Below, piece after piece: positions 23,732-37,029 of a DNA stretch of 53,967 nucleotides. Under the pieces are notes generated by a model. That model made no database searches. It was given only the letters and a program-made list of their open reading frames with translations, and had not been told where the DNA came from. The stretch lies in the NCBI GenBank assembly GCA_964058805.1, contig CAXKVV010000587.1, positions 1 to 53,967 on the forward strand, read 5' to 3'. Every line of letters begins with the position of its first letter. The stretch's first letter is position 1. Made by a program: the position numbers and the translations under genes. This DNA comes from Schoenoplectus triqueter. Its lineage: Eukaryota; Streptophyta; Magnoliopsida; Poales; Cyperaceae.

Positions 23732-25831
23732 TGTTAGTTTGTAATAATCTTGAAGTCAATAATACGATAAATTTGTTATATAAAGCTTTGTTCATGAATT
23801 GGATATTTAAACGATATTTTGTTTCCTTGAGTATTATTGAATTTATGAATCATTCCGAGTTCATGACTGGAATTGTGAAACTTCATAATATAGAATATAC
23901 TCTTAAAAGTCACTAACCAAGGTAATTAGCAGGAACACTAATTAACCGTTATCAGGTTAGTATGTGGATTAAACGATGGTCAAGTTTTACAGACCATAGA
24001 CAAAGAGTTGTCATTTTAATCACATAAATAGATGTTCTAGGAACATCGTATTTGATAGACCCCGAATGAAACATTAAATGGAATTGTGTTCGTGTCATTA
24101 ATGTTTTCGTTCAGTATTAAATTCTAAAGTATGAGGTATTCATTTTTCCTACATAAGATATGTATGTGTGTGATTTCTACCAAATGTTATCCGTAAAAGG
24201 TGGCTATAAAGGTAGCTCTTCGGTATACATAACTTATGCGGAGGAAGAGATGGTTTGCCAAAAGTACTATTGTCCCTCATATTTTTATACGAGTTATAGC
24301 ATCACTGGGCCCCTTGATAGAGTAAGATTATCTGCTAGCAGTATAATTACAAGAGTAATTATATTTGATTATTTACTCAGGATCAAGAAAAGATTAAGTT
24401 TGCAAGGATGACACATACCTACCTTGAAACTGATCTGATAGCTATGAGACAAAAGAATTAAACACAAGTAAATAGTTTACTGGATCATGATATTGTACAG
24501 TACATCATCATCTGTGTAATTGGATGGTCATAGTGCATTCTGCCAGATGCCTCCTATGATTATAGAAGTTAAAACGGTTTTAACTCTATTTACCAACATA
24601 ACACGGATCCTGTTGGGTCACACCGTATAGGAGTTAATCGGAGAATCTTATTGATTAATTATGAATTGTTTATAATTAATAATAAGATGGTTATAATTAA
24701 TTATATATGATATAATTATATTTGTCATAGAGATGACAAGAAGCAAAAATCAGATTGAATTTATAACGTGTTGGACACGTCGTATAAATTCGCCGAAACA
24801 ACAACCGAGAAAAATATAATTGTAGATGACAATTATATATATTTGATTTGGATTTTAAAATGTTAATTATGGATTTGAATTATGGGTCAAAGCCCATTTA
24901 TAATTAAAGTCTTAATTAATAATTAAAAGCCCAAAATCCGAAAAGCCCAAAAAAGCTCAAAATCCGAAAAGCCCAAAAAGGCCCATGATGACCTCCAAGG
25001 GTATTTTGGTAATTTGTCCAAAAGCCCAAGGGTATTTCGGTAATTTGGCCAAAAAGCCCAATGGCGTTTTGGTAAATTGGATGAACTTTAAGGGTATTTT
25101 GGTCTTTTCACTTTGAAACCTCCTTACTATTCACGAGGGCATTTTGGTAATTTGTCAATTCCATTTTTTCTATAAATAGAGGGGTAGGGTGAGAGAAAAA
25201 GTTCCACCAAATCAGTTTTACTTTCTCTCTCCCGGTATACGGTTGTTTCAGAATTCACGGGATCGGTGAATAGTGTTTTTATGAAAGTTGCGGTATTTCT
25301 GCACATTTGTGAAACAGAATTACTGCGAGTCGTGAATAGTACTATTTCGTCTTTTTCTCGGGTGAATAGTGTTTTTGCGAAAAACCGCGGTTTACAGTAT
25401 TTCTGGCAAAAGAAATAAGCCGCTCTCTGGTTAGTCCTGGTGGATAACCTACAGAGGCATCAGACGTTTGGTGCTCCGAGACAAGCCGATTTTCATTCCA
25501 ATTAAAATTTGGAAGCGAGGTATAACATCTTATATTAATCTATGTAATTGTTAAGTAGATTAATATTTTAGAAATCAATCATGGAGTAGATCAATAAAGG
25601 TTTAAAGAGGTGTGTATCTCTCGGTAATCATCCGACACATCACTTTAACCCTAAGCTTAAGTTAGAAGTAAAATAATATTTTACCGTCTTTTGTAAAGGA
25701 TTAAATGTCTGTAACTCTCGGTTATTATCCGACATACTTTAATCCCTAACTTAAGTAGAAGTAAAATTTTTGTTCTACGGTCTTTCCGCAGCTTGAGCAT
25801 TAATGGGATTTGGGCATTCCGAATCCCAACA
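23732..25831 (+). repeat. Copia LTR, left copy
   Basis: 2100 bp, TGTTAGTTTG to ATCCCAACA. Preceded by the PPT AAGTGGGAGAT and followed by the PBS. It has a TATA box (25171), a CT-rich segment downstream of it, and a spaced motif GGGTATTTTGGTAATTTG repeated about five times (24998-25160). By eye it differs from the right LTR at about five sites, for example near 23973 and 24955. Confidence 0.93.
25171..25180 (+). promoter_or_regulatory. Copia LTR TATA box
   Basis: TATAAATAGA followed about 30 bases on by a CT-rich start-site-like region, the usual U3/R arrangement. The same box is at 32850 in the right LTR. Confidence 0.7.
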
Positions 25832-25832
25832 G

Positions 25833-25844
25833 TGGTATCAGAGC
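25833..25844 (+). other. Copia primer binding site (initiator tRNA-Met)
   Basis: TGGTATCAGAGC lies one base after the left LTR, matching the plant initiator tRNA-Met 3' end. Confidence 0.92.
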
Positions 25845-27738
25845 AAAGGCTCTCCCGCTGATTGATTTTCTAAAAGGTTATATCTTATGCAAATAAGATG
25901 TATATACCCCGTATCGGTTTAATTCTTAGATTTGCAGCTTAAAGTCCAAACCAAATAAAATTGGATTTTCTTGGTTCGGCTCTGTCGACTAAGAAAGTTA
26001 AATTAGATTTAAGCTTTCTTTATACTTTCTTTACGCTTTCTTTTCGAAAACTTTCGATTGTGTTAAAGTATATCTAAGAATGTGATGAAGCAATAAAGTA
26101 CCTGAGTAAGAGCTGTTGATCTCCACACATAAAAGATAAGGTGATGTCAAAGAAAGATGGGAAGTGGATACCTTCGGTATTCTTTCTGACATGCCCTTTT
26201 ACGTGTCCTGATAACTGGCCCAAAAGGAACTTTGTCACGTTACCAAATTACTTTTGCGCTTTCGAAGCATGGCAAATGTAACTCTTTTGTTTTTTTCGAA
26301 AACTTTTGGTTATGAGAAGTATATCTATGAATGTGATAAAGCAATAAAGTACCTGAGTAAGAGCTGTTGATCTCCACACCCGAAAGAGATGGTTCTGTCT
26401 AGGAAAGATTGAATTTAAAGTGGTCCTCGTGACCCCGATCTTTCCTGGGAGCCCCTTTTACGTGTCCTGATAACTGGCCGAAAAGGAACTTTGTCACGTT
26501 ATCAAATTACTTTATCGTACCAGAAGGAATTAACTGTTTTGAAATCATATAAAATGTTTATATGCTTTTTACGGTATAAATAAAGAACAAAGATGTAGTT
26601 GCAAAATAAAGAATTGAGAACTGATAGTTATATATGTGACTGATTCATGTATATATATACAAAATGTTTGTATGAGCAGGTAAATTAGATTTACTGCTTT
26701 GATATGAAATGTATCTTATCATAGATGCAAAGCTACTTCTATTGGATAGATAGTAGTTATATACGTGACTGATTCATGTATATATACAAAATGTTTGTAT
26801 GAGCTGGTAAATTGGATTTACCGCTTTGATAATAAATGAGTAAATTAGATTTATCATTTTAAGGAACCGTGAAAGAATGTTATGTCAAAGAAAGACTGAA
26901 AAAGGAACTTTCAATGGTCTTTCTGGCAGACGTCTTTTCACGTGTTCATAAGTCTGTTTAAAGTCAGCTTAATAAACTGACTAATTATAAATGTGTAAAT
27001 TAGATTTATCATTTTAAGGAACCGTGAAAGAATGTTATGTCAAAGAAAGACTGGAAAAGGAACTTTCAATGGTCTTTCTGGCAGACGTCTTTTCACGTGT
27101 TCATAAGTCTGTTTAAAGTTAGCTTAATAAACTGACTAATTATAAATGTGTAAATTAGATTTATCATTTTTAAGAAACCGTGAAGGAAGGTTGTGTCAAA
27201 GAAAGACTGGAAAAGGAACTTTCAGTGGTCTTTCTGGCAGACATCTTTTACGTGTTCGTAAGTCTGTTTAAAGTCAGTTTAACAAACTGACTGCTTACGA
27301 TGTTAAACTCGAAAAATTAAGTAATATGCCCTACCTACTCTGTCCTCGCATATCATTGTTCATTGGCAGACGTGACCTACTCAGTAGGCGTCACCTTTTA
27401 CCTTTGGTTTTTGAGGGTTATATCCGACATAACGAATCAAATAGAGTGAGGTTACTTACCAATGATTTCCAAAACAGTTTTGGGCTTGGGGCAAAGTTTC
27501 GTTAAAACATATGATGTTTAGCGAAACCAAGAATCACATAGAGATGTGATTAGCAAAGAGTTGCTTACCTAAGATAATTAATAAACGAGTTATTCAACGA
27601 TAACTTGATTATCAATGAAAATAGGGATCTTGGTCCTAACTACAAACGGGAATAGAACAAATTTGTAGTGGGAGTTTTATTTGAAATAAGACATTACATG
27701 AACAAAGCTAAAAATCTTTACATTTTACGTTGTAGCAC
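25845..27738 (+). repeat. Long copia 5' leader with internal tandem repeats
   Basis: Non-coding leader of about 1.9 kb. Two diverged copies of a roughly 255-base unit lie near 26060-26270 and 26318-26520; shared words include GCAATAAAGTACCTGAGTAA, GAGCTGTTGATCTCCACAC and TTTTACGTGTCCTGATAACT. A second set of three units of about 155 bases has TGTCAAAGAAAGACTG at 26883, 27038 and 27194, each followed by TGGTCTTTCTGGCAGAC and a CGTGTTC word. No open frame was found. Function unknown; packaging or translation control is possible. Confidence 0.8.
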
Positions 27739-30700
27739 ATGGCTAAAGAAACTCTTACTAATACGTTCCGTGCGCTCATACTAAGACATGAGAAACTCGA
27801 GTACGTCCTTAACACACCAATCTCTGCACAGCCTGCAGTAGGCTGCACAGCAAATGAAGTCACCATGTACAACAAGCACAAAGAAGATGAGCTTGATGTA
27901 CAAAGTTTATTGGTTAAGAAATTTAAGGTGACTAAATCTCTGCTGAGTCATAAGATGACTGAGGGCAGCTCTCTTGACACTCACATGCTCCGTATGACGA
28001 GCGATGTTGAGCAGTTGGAGAAGCTTAACAGTCCGTTGAACAAAGAGTTTGTTACGGATGTTATCCTGAACTCTCTCCCTCCTAGCTATTCTAATTTCAT
28101 CAGGAATTATCATATGCTGGGAATGGACAAGAGCTTGCAGGAGCTCCAAGGGATGTTGAGGATCGCTGATGGGGACATGAAGAAGAGTTCTTCTATCCTC
28201 GTGATCCAAGAAGGTGCGAGGAAGATTAAAAAGATGAAACGCAAAGCGACTCCCAAAATGGCACCTAAGTACAAAGGCAAAGGGAAGATGGTTCCTAATC
28301 AGAACACTTCCAAGGCAAAAGCTTCTACCTCTGACTGCTTTTATTGTCAAGGCAATGGTCATTGGAGGAGGAACTGCCCTAAGTATCTGGAGGATTTGAG
28401 GACGGGAAAAGTTCCCAAAGTTTCAACCTCAGGTATTTTCATGATTGAAGTTAACGTTGTTACCTCTATTTATGATTGGGTATTGGATACTGGATCATGT
28501 GCTCATATTTGTTCAAATATACAGGCACTAAAGAATAGGAGGAAACTACGTAATAAGGAAGTACAACTCCGAGTTGGAAACGGAGCACAAGTTGCAGCCG
28601 TAACAGTCGGAAGTATAGAGTTGTATTTGCCTAGCGGGCTTGTAATGGAACTTGAAAATGTATATTTTATTCCAAGTATTTCCAGAAATATCATTTCAAT
28701 CTCATGTTTAGAAATGAATGGTTTCTCTTTTATTATAAAGGACAATGGTTGTTCTATATATAAAGATGAGTTATATTATGGATCTTCTTTTATGATGAAT
28801 GATCTTTATATACTGGAAATAGACAAATCTATATTTAACATCAATAAACGACTCAAAACATCTCATGAAAGTATGACTTTCATATGGCATTATCGCCTTG
28901 GTCATATAAACGAGAAACACATCAAAAGTTACATGAAGTTGGACTTCTTGATAATTTTAATATTGTGAATCTTGTTTACGTGAAAAATGACCAAATTGTC
29001 TTTCTCCAAGAAGGGCGAAAGGACAAGTGACTTATTAGCCCTTATACACACAGATGTATGCGGACCAATGAGTACTTGTACAAGAAATGGTGATCGCTAC
29101 TTTATCACGTTTACTGATGATTACAGTAGATATGGTTATGTCTACTTGATGAGACGTAAGTCTGAATCCTTTGAAAAGTTCAAGGAATTCAAGACTGAAG
29201 TAGAAAATCAACTGAATAAAAGTATTAAGGCCTTACGGTCAGACCGTGGAGGCGAATACTTAAGTTATGAGTTTACAATGTACTTAAAAGAATGTGGGAT
29301 AGTCTCACAACTCACACCTCCGGGAACGCCGCAATGGAACGGTGTTTCTGAGAGGAGGAATCGAACTCTGTTAGACATGGTTCGTTCCATGATGAGTAAT
29401 ACCACACTCTCAAAAATGTTTTGGGGGCACGCACTAGAAACTGCTGCACTAACAATAAATAGGGTTCCATCCAAGTCAGTAGAAAAGACTCCATATGAGT
29501 TATGGTTTGGTAAGATACCAAATATGTCTTATCTTAAAATTTAGGGTTGCAAGGTATTTGTCAAACGTTCGACTTCTGACAAACTTGGACCCAAAGCTGA
29601 TAAATGTTTTTTCGTAGGGTATCCTAAGGAAACGAAAGGATATTACTTCTATTATCAGTCCGAGAACAAGATAATTGTTGCTCGTCATGGTATATTTTTG
29701 GAGAAAGAGTTTCTCGCAAAAGGAAGTAGTGGGAGTAATGTAATACTTGAAGAAATTCAAGATACATCACACAATACAATATCTGATACTGATCAGATAA
29801 ACCCACCACTTGATTCTTCGGCTAATGAGCATTTGGAAGAACCAAATCTACAAATAGTTGTGGAAGAAGTTCTAGTCCCGAGCTCATCTACTTCAACGCA
29901 AGTTGAAATAGAACTAAATGCGCATACTGATGTGGATGAAGTTCGACAGCCTGAAGAACAAGTGCTACGAAGGTCACATAGGACAGTTCGTGCACCTTAA
30001 AGGTACATGGGACTGCATGAAGTCTCAGTATTTGATGCTGAAGATCCTCTGACCTATGCGGAAGCAGTGGATAGACCCGACTCTGATAAATGGCTGGAGG
30101 CCATGAGATCCGAAATACAGTCCATGTATGACAACAAGGTTTGGAACCTGGTTGCACCACTTGTTGGGGTAAAACCCATAGCTAACAAGTGGGTTTTTTA
30201 AAAGAAAAACAGGCATGGATGATAATATGATTATTTACAAAGTACGGCTAGTAGCGAAAGGTTTCAAGCAAATTCTCGACGTAGATTATGATGAAACTTT
30301 TTCGTCCGTAGCTATGTTTAAGTCAATTCGGATGCTCCTAGCAATTATCATATTTCATGATTATGAAATATGGCAAATGGATGTCAAAACCGTCTTCCTA
30401 AATGGAAATTTGGAAGAGGACGTGTATATGATACAGCCCATAAGTTTTGAGGATCCAAAGAATGCTGGGAAGTTATGCAAGCTTCTCAGATCCATTATGG
30501 ATTGAAGCAAGCATCACGGAGTTGGAATCTTTGATTTGACGAAGAAGTCAAACAGTTTGACTTCGTCAGATGCAAAGAAGAACATTGTGTATACAGGAAA
30601 ACTAGTGGGAGTGTCATCGCTATTTTAACCCTCTATGTGGACGATATACTCTTAATGGGAAATAATATTCCCCTATTGCAATCAGCCAAATCTTCATTAA

Positions 30701-31182
30701 AGAAAGTGTTCTCAATGAAAGATTTGGGCGAGACTGTCTATATACTAGGCATAAAGATCTATAGAGATAGATCTAAGAGACTTATTGGATTAAGTCAAAG
30801 TACATACATTGATAAAGTGCTGAATCGGTTCAGCACGTAGAATTCTAAGAAAAGATTTCTGCCAATGAATCATGGTGCACAGCTTAGCAAGACTCAGTGT
30901 CCTTTGACAACTGATGAGCAAAACATAATGAGTAGAGTACCATATGCTTCGGCTATTGGCTCTATCATGTACGCCATGTTGTGCACTCGCCCTGATGTCT
31001 CGTACGCTTGGAGTGTGACGAGTAGATATCAGGCTAATCCATGCTAGGAGCACTGGAATGCTGCAAAGAATATCTTTAAGTACTTAAGAAGAACTAAGGA
31101 TATGTTTCTCATCTACGGTGCTGACTCGGAGCTCGTGGTAAGTGATTACACAGACGTTATCACCTCATATGAAAAATCATAA
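27739..31182 (+). pseudogene. Copia gag-pol, full-length but inactivated copy
   Basis: Frame 27739-28968 (409 codons) carries gag, a zinc knuckle CFYCQGNGHWRRNC, a protease motif VLDTGSCAH and the pre-integrase motif WHYRLGHINEKH. The integrase (28987-29544) keeps HTDVCGPM, RSDRGGEY and the catalytic Glu in SERRNRT, and is cut by TAG at 29542. Later parts are separated by stops at 29998, 30199, 30502 and 30838 and by frameshifts. The RT box LYVDDILL remains at about 30631. After SDYTDVITSYEKS (stop at 31180) most of RNase H is deleted, and only an ADPLVRSLPQAKH-like tail survives. The first start codon is uncertain, since copia gag often begins further upstream. Confidence 0.92.
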
Positions 31183-31410
31183 ATAGAGGCGACGTAAAGA
31201 TTTGTAAAATTGACACCGTCGGCAACACAGCTGATCCACTTGTAAGATCTCTACCTCAGGCCAAGCACTAGTTGCACATATCTTCTATGGGTTTGAGACA
31301 CATAGGAGATTGGCTGTGAGATTTTCCTTTAAATCTGAGAGATTTATAGAATAAAGAGATTTGTATAAGGCATGGCTCAATATGATTGACTCCAAGCTTA
31401 AGTGGGAGAT

Positions 31411-33510
31411 TGTTAGTTTGTAATAATCTTGAAGTCAATAATACGATAAATTTGTTATATAAAGCTTTGTTCATGAATTGGATATTTAAACGATATTTTG
31501 TTTCCTTGAGTATTATTGAATTTATGAATCATTCCGAGTTCATGACTGGAATTGTGAAACTTCATAATATAGAATATACTCTTAAAAGTCACTAACCAAG
31601 GTAATTAGCAGGAACACTAATTAACCGTTATCAGGTTAGTATGTGGATTAAATGATGGTCAAGTTTTACAGACCATAGACAAAGAGTTGTCATTTTAATC
31701 ACATAAATAGATGTTCTAGGAACATCGTATTTGATAGACCCCGAATGAAACATTAAATGGAATTGTGTTCGTGTCATTAATGTTTTCATTCAGTATTAAA
31801 TTCTAAAGTATGAGGTATTCATTTTTCCTACATAAGATATGTATGTGTGTGATTTCTACCAAACGTTATCCGTAAAAGGTGGCTATAAAGGTAGCTCTTC
31901 GGTATACATAACTTATGCGGAGGAAGAGATGGTTTGCCAAAAGTACTATTGTCCCTCATATTTTTATACGAGTTATAGCATCACTGGGCCCCTTGATAGA
32001 GTAAGATTATCTGCTAGCAGTATAATTACAAGAGTAATTATATTTGATTATTTACTCAGGATCAAGAAAAGATTAAGTTTGCAAGGATGACACATACCTA
32101 CCTTGAAACTGATCTGATAGCTATGAGACAAAAGAATTAAACACAAGTAAATAGTTTACTGGATCATGATATTGTACAGTACATCATCATCTGTGTAATT
32201 GGATGGTCATAGTGCATTCTGCCAGATGCCTCCTATGATTATAGAAGTTAAAACGGTTTTAACTCTATTTACCAACATAACACGGATCCTGTTGGGTCAC
32301 ACCGTATAGGAGTTAATCGGAGAATCTTATTGATTAATTATGAATTGTTTATAATTAATAATAAGATGGTTATAATTAATTATATATGATATAATTATAT
32401 TTGTCATAGAGATGACAAGAAGCAAAAATCAGATTGAATTTATAACGTGTTGGACACGTCGTATAAATTCGCCGAAACAACAACCGAGAAAAATATAATT
32501 GTAGATGACAATTATATATATTTGATTTGGATTTTAAAATGTTAATTATGGATTTGAATTATGGGTCAAAGCCCATTTATAATTAAAGTCTTAATTAATA
32601 ATTAAAAGCCCAAAATCCGAAAAGCCCAAAAAAGCCCAAAATCCGAAAAGCCCAAAAAGGCCCATGATGACCTCCAAGGGTATTTTGGTAATTTGTCCAA
32701 AAGCCCAAGGGTATTTCGGTAATTTGGCCAAAAAGCCCAATGGCGTTTTGGTAAATTGGATGAACTTTAAGGGTATTTTGGTCTTTTCACTTTGAAACCT
32801 CCTTACTATTCACGAGGGCATTTTGGTAATTTGTCAATTCCATTTTTTCTATAAATAGAGGGGTAGGGTGAGAGAAAAAGTTCCACCAAATCAGTTTTAC
32901 TTTCTCTCTCCCGGTATACGGTTGTTTCAGAATTCACGGGATCGGTGAATAGTGTTTTTATGAAAGTTGCGGTATTTCTGCACATTTGTGAAACAGAATT
33001 ACTGCGAGTCGTGAATAGTACTATTTCGTCTTTTTCTCGGGTGAATAGTGTTTTTGCGAAAAACCGCGGTTTACAGTATTTCTGGCAAAAGAAATAAGCC
33101 GCTCTCTGGTTAGTCCTGGTGGATAACCTACAGAGGCATCAGACGTTTGGTGCTCCGAGACAAGCCGATTTTCATTCCAATTAAAATTTGGAAGCGAGGT
33201 ATAACATCTTATATTAATCTATGTAATTGTTAAGTAGATTAATATTTTAGAAATCAATCATGGAGTAGATCAATAAAGGTTTAAAGATGTGTGTATCTCT
33301 CGGTAATCATCCGACACATCACTTTAACCCTAAGCTTAAGTTAGAAGTAAAATAATATTTTACCGTCTTTTGTAAAGGATTAAATGTCTGTAACTCTCGG
33401 TTATTATCCGACATACTTTAATCCCTAACTTAAGTAGAAGTAAAATTTTTGTTCTACGGTCTTTCCGCAGCTTGAGCATTAATGGGATTTGGGCATTCCG
33501 AATCCCAACA
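31411..33510 (+). repeat. Copia LTR, right copy
   Basis: 2100 bp, the same length as the left LTR and nearly identical. Preceded by the PPT AAGTGGGAGAT and ending ATCCCAACA. The next five bases, GTTAA, would be the target duplication, but its partner was lost with the left end. Confidence 0.93.
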
Positions 33511-36500
33511 GTTAACCCGTACTGGTAATATCTAGGTTGCTAGTTTTGTGCTACCCCTTTTGATTTCTGGTGTAAATTTGATACTGCACTTGGTCCATGC
33601 TTTAGTTATCCCTGTGATTTGAACTGATACTGCACTGATCTTGACCCCTCTACCCCTATTTTTGCTTGGCTATTGCTGTTGTTCTGATACTCTTTCTCGG
33701 TTTGTGGCTTGATCTGGTTATTTGTGCTTGTTGTATGTACCTTTGCCTGCTGAATTGCCATGTTGTGCTTACCCTGACTGTACTTTGTTGATTTTGTTAT
33801 TCCTGTGCTTGTATTGTGGCCTCCTGTGATTTGTATTGGACCGTGGATTTAAGGATTTGAGTCTTAAATAGAAATTAGAAAGAAATCAGGATGCTTAATA
33901 AAAAGGGAATTTGTGGAATTGACCCAAATCAAATATTATGGACCTACAAGACAAATAAGTGTTATTGGGGCAAATAAAAGCTACCTTAACGTTTATAATA
34001 TAATTAGTTTAGTAAATTAATAAAGGTTCAATAAATTAAAAGTCTTAAGAAATTAAAATAGAATTAATTAAAATAGGATTAATTAATTGACGCCGCCCCG
34101 AAAGGTTGGTGGCGTCATGGTTAATAACGTAAACCTGAATATGCGGGAAATGATTAAATTCCCTGACTGCCCCCGTTTCGGGTTGCCAGTGCACAGGCAC
34201 AATTGGCTAGATAGTCAGCGTATGATCCCGTTTATTAAAACACCAACATATATTAATATAAATAATTTTCTTTATTTTGTTTTTGTTTTATTCATTTTTC
34301 CTTATTTTATTTTATTTATTTATTTTTAATCCTTTTCATTTTACTTTTACTTTTGAAATTATTTTTTTCTAATTTATAAAACCTATTAATCAATTTTTCG
34401 ATTATAAATAAGAACAATATTAACTATATAATATTATATATTAATTAATTTCTCTATTTTTAACAAATTAATTATCCTAATCATAATTAAGTCAATTAAG
34501 GGTTAACATTAAGTTAACTTATTTAATTTAAGTAAATTAAATAAATTACGTTACTCAAATAAATATAATCTCTAAATTATAAAAATAATACTAGTATAAC
34601 TAAAATAACACATAATTAAATAATAGATTATAAATAATTAAAAGTTATAAAATAATAACTTAAATTATAATAATGATTTAGATTTTTTTTAAATTATATA
34701 TATTAATCAATTTCTCTATTTTATATTAAATGGGTTTAGAAAGTAAATCCATAAACTCGAAACTAAAATAAAGAATGGACGTATAAAAATGATCTGGAAC
34801 GATAATCATAAGTTAACAAAATTAATATGCGAGCAACTAAAATTACCGACACCGCATAGATGCAGCAGAAATGCTGCCGAAATTTTCAAAGAAAAATGAT
34901 AAAACCCGAACAACAGTTTAGATTAATTATCAATCTAAATTAATTATTAAATATTAAGTAAGTCAAGTTAAAACTAATAAACATCTAATTTAAATTAAAA
35001 TAGGTGATACAGTCGACTCGGATCCACTCGCGGAGTACGAGGTCATTCCTGACCCGACGTACGCGGACACCGACCCCGAGGCCGGTGTTCTGCCTTCGGA
35101 GTAGAGCGACTCCGTGATCCTAGCCAGCACTCTCAGGTACGGTTTCTTGGGATTCATCTTCTTTCTTTAGAATTAGGAACCCAAACCGAAAATAAAATAT
35201 TTTTAAAATAAATCTGAATTGCGGTGTTTTTATCCAAATTTAACTAGAGACTGAATCTGACCTGTCATTTACATCCGGTAAATTGACCAGCATATTTGAG
35301 ACATACCCGCATTTACATATCATATCATGTCATACTGCACGTAGACAGGATAGGAGTAGGATCCGGGAAATAGTCCCGAGTTAGGATCAGATAGAATTAA
35401 ATAATTCAAGTTGTAGATTATAATTATTAGAAAAATATTATTACTATCACTAATTATTAATTAAGTCAGGTAGTTAATCATGCATTAAATGCATGGGAGT
35501 GCTGAGAGGCGGACCGGGTAATTCTCAGTCGGAGTTGCCTTGCATAACCAGACCGTTGTGGTTACGTACGGTGACCCATAAGCCCGTGGGACCCACCGGT
35601 CTGTATATGCACTACGCATCCTCGCCTGTCGGGTTATCCACCGATCTCGTCATTTGGCGGGTTCGGCTGTGTCGGAGTATTTTCTTTTGATCTTTATTAT
35701 ATTTCTTATTATTATTCTTTATATGATTAAATTTTTTTATCCAAATTTGAGCGATTTAGGATAACCGTGTACTTCAGTATTTAGTGTGGGCGGCCATATT
35801 CGAGACTGGAATCTATTTCGTGATAATATATTATTATATTTATCCGGCGTATTTAGGATCCTAATATTGTTCGAAGGGCTTTCTCCTTTGGCCCGTAGTT
35901 GGTACAGAGAAAGTCGGGATGCGGTCCACTGGCCTTAGTGGGTACAGTGTAGGCTCCCCTTTGTTATATTTCGTTTTGACACTTTTACGGGATGCGGTCC
36001 TCTGACCCTTGGTTGGTACAGTATAGGCTCCCATTTGTTTCCGATTTGTTAATTCACGGGTAGTTACCTCCTTTTTACGATATGGCAACTAAAGACATAC
36101 TATATCCTTTTGTTTATATTTTGTAAGGTAAATTACCAGATTCAACAGACCAGAGTACGTGCTTATAGCCGTTCACTCTCCTAGGGCGTTATCGCCTCGG
36201 GAGCCCGAATTGTCGTTTGTGCGGCGTCGTCGCTGCACAAATATAAAGTCCTAAGTTAGTAAGTTGGGCCCTGGTAGTGCCCGCTTAGGCAAGGCCCGAG
36301 TTAGTAAGTTGGGCCCTGGTAGTGCCCGCTCGGGATGAGTCTGGTAAATTTACAACCTGGGTATTTATTACGGGTGTTTGACCTTCGTACCTTATACTTT
36401 ATATTATATTATTATTTCCATAGAATTTTCTATTTCGGGTTTCTTTACCATATCATATCATATCATGTAGGTCAATGTGCATAATATTATTATTATACTC

Positions 36501-37029
36501 ACTTATCAATATTATTTTCGCTGTTCAAACATCAGTATCGGTTTTTGGGTCCAGTCTAGGAAAGAAGATTAAATCTTAAGGCTGGATCTAAATCCGTACT
36601 GAGTAATTTATAAAATTACTCACGTTTCCACGGTGGTTGTGGGATCCAGGTATCACAGGTGCGGGATTGACTGTGGATGAGAGTGCTAGGTGCAGTCCTG
36701 CGCGATGACAGGGATGCTTCGCCACATTTGCAAGTGAGTCGGGTAGTTGGATAGGATCCATCGGGTTTTTGAGCCTTACTTTCTTCTTTCGGGTTTTATT
36801 TGAGAGATTGCTGCCCATTCCGATGGAGCTAGCCCCCGCCTATGTAGGCGTTGTATTCTCTTTGTTCATTCTGGACTGTATGGTCATGTATATTTTATTA
36901 TTATTATTGTTTTGTTTATTCCGTGTTTTCTCTTATTTTATTCATTTGGCCTTTCGTACGCACGTCTCGTAGTGCGTACGTGGCGGGATTTAGCACCCCT
37001 AATCCGATTTATTATTTCTGGGGTGTGAC
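33511..37029. mobile_element. LTR-like repetitive region, probably a truncated Ty3-type LTR
   Basis: About 3.5 kb with no coding frame. It ends in GGGGTGTGACA at 37019-37029, a terminus often seen in long plant Ty3-type LTRs. It has compositional zones: TG-rich 33530-33850, very AT-rich 34250-34980, then moderate GC. There are internal repeats: GGGATGCGGTCC with GGTACAGTGTAGGCTCCC or a variant (about 35912 and 35990), and a roughly 50-base duplication of TTAGTAAGTTGGGCCCTGGT (about 36255 and 36303). A hairpin GACGCCGCC/GGTGGCGTC is at 34089-34117. No PBS follows the terminus, so a solo or truncated LTR is likely. The left side ends at the copia LTR, which may have inserted here. Confidence 0.5.
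36250..36335. repeat. Tandem repeat inside the LTR-like region
   Basis: Two units contain TTAGTAAGTTGGGCCCTGGT and TAGTGCCCGCT, separated by about 48 bases start to start. Confidence 0.75.

Larger units (their letters stand above)
21442..33510 (+). mobile_element. Ty1/copia element in partial tandem (internal-LTR-internal-LTR)
   Basis: Two 2100-bp LTRs (23732-25831 and 31411-33510) enclose a full internal region. Upstream of the first LTR lies a second, truncated internal region (21442-23731) that matches 29121-31410 at a constant offset of 7679. The DNA left of the first LTR is therefore a PPT and pol sequence, not a target site, and no target duplication can be tested. The coding order gag, protease, integrase, RT, RNase H identifies Ty1/copia. 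Long LTRs with an initiator tRNA-Met PBS would fit the Angela/Tork group, but that is tentative. Confidence 0.93.

Noticed and set aside
25833..25844. tRNA-like match
   Set aside because: It is a 12-base primer binding site beside an LTR, not a tRNA gene.
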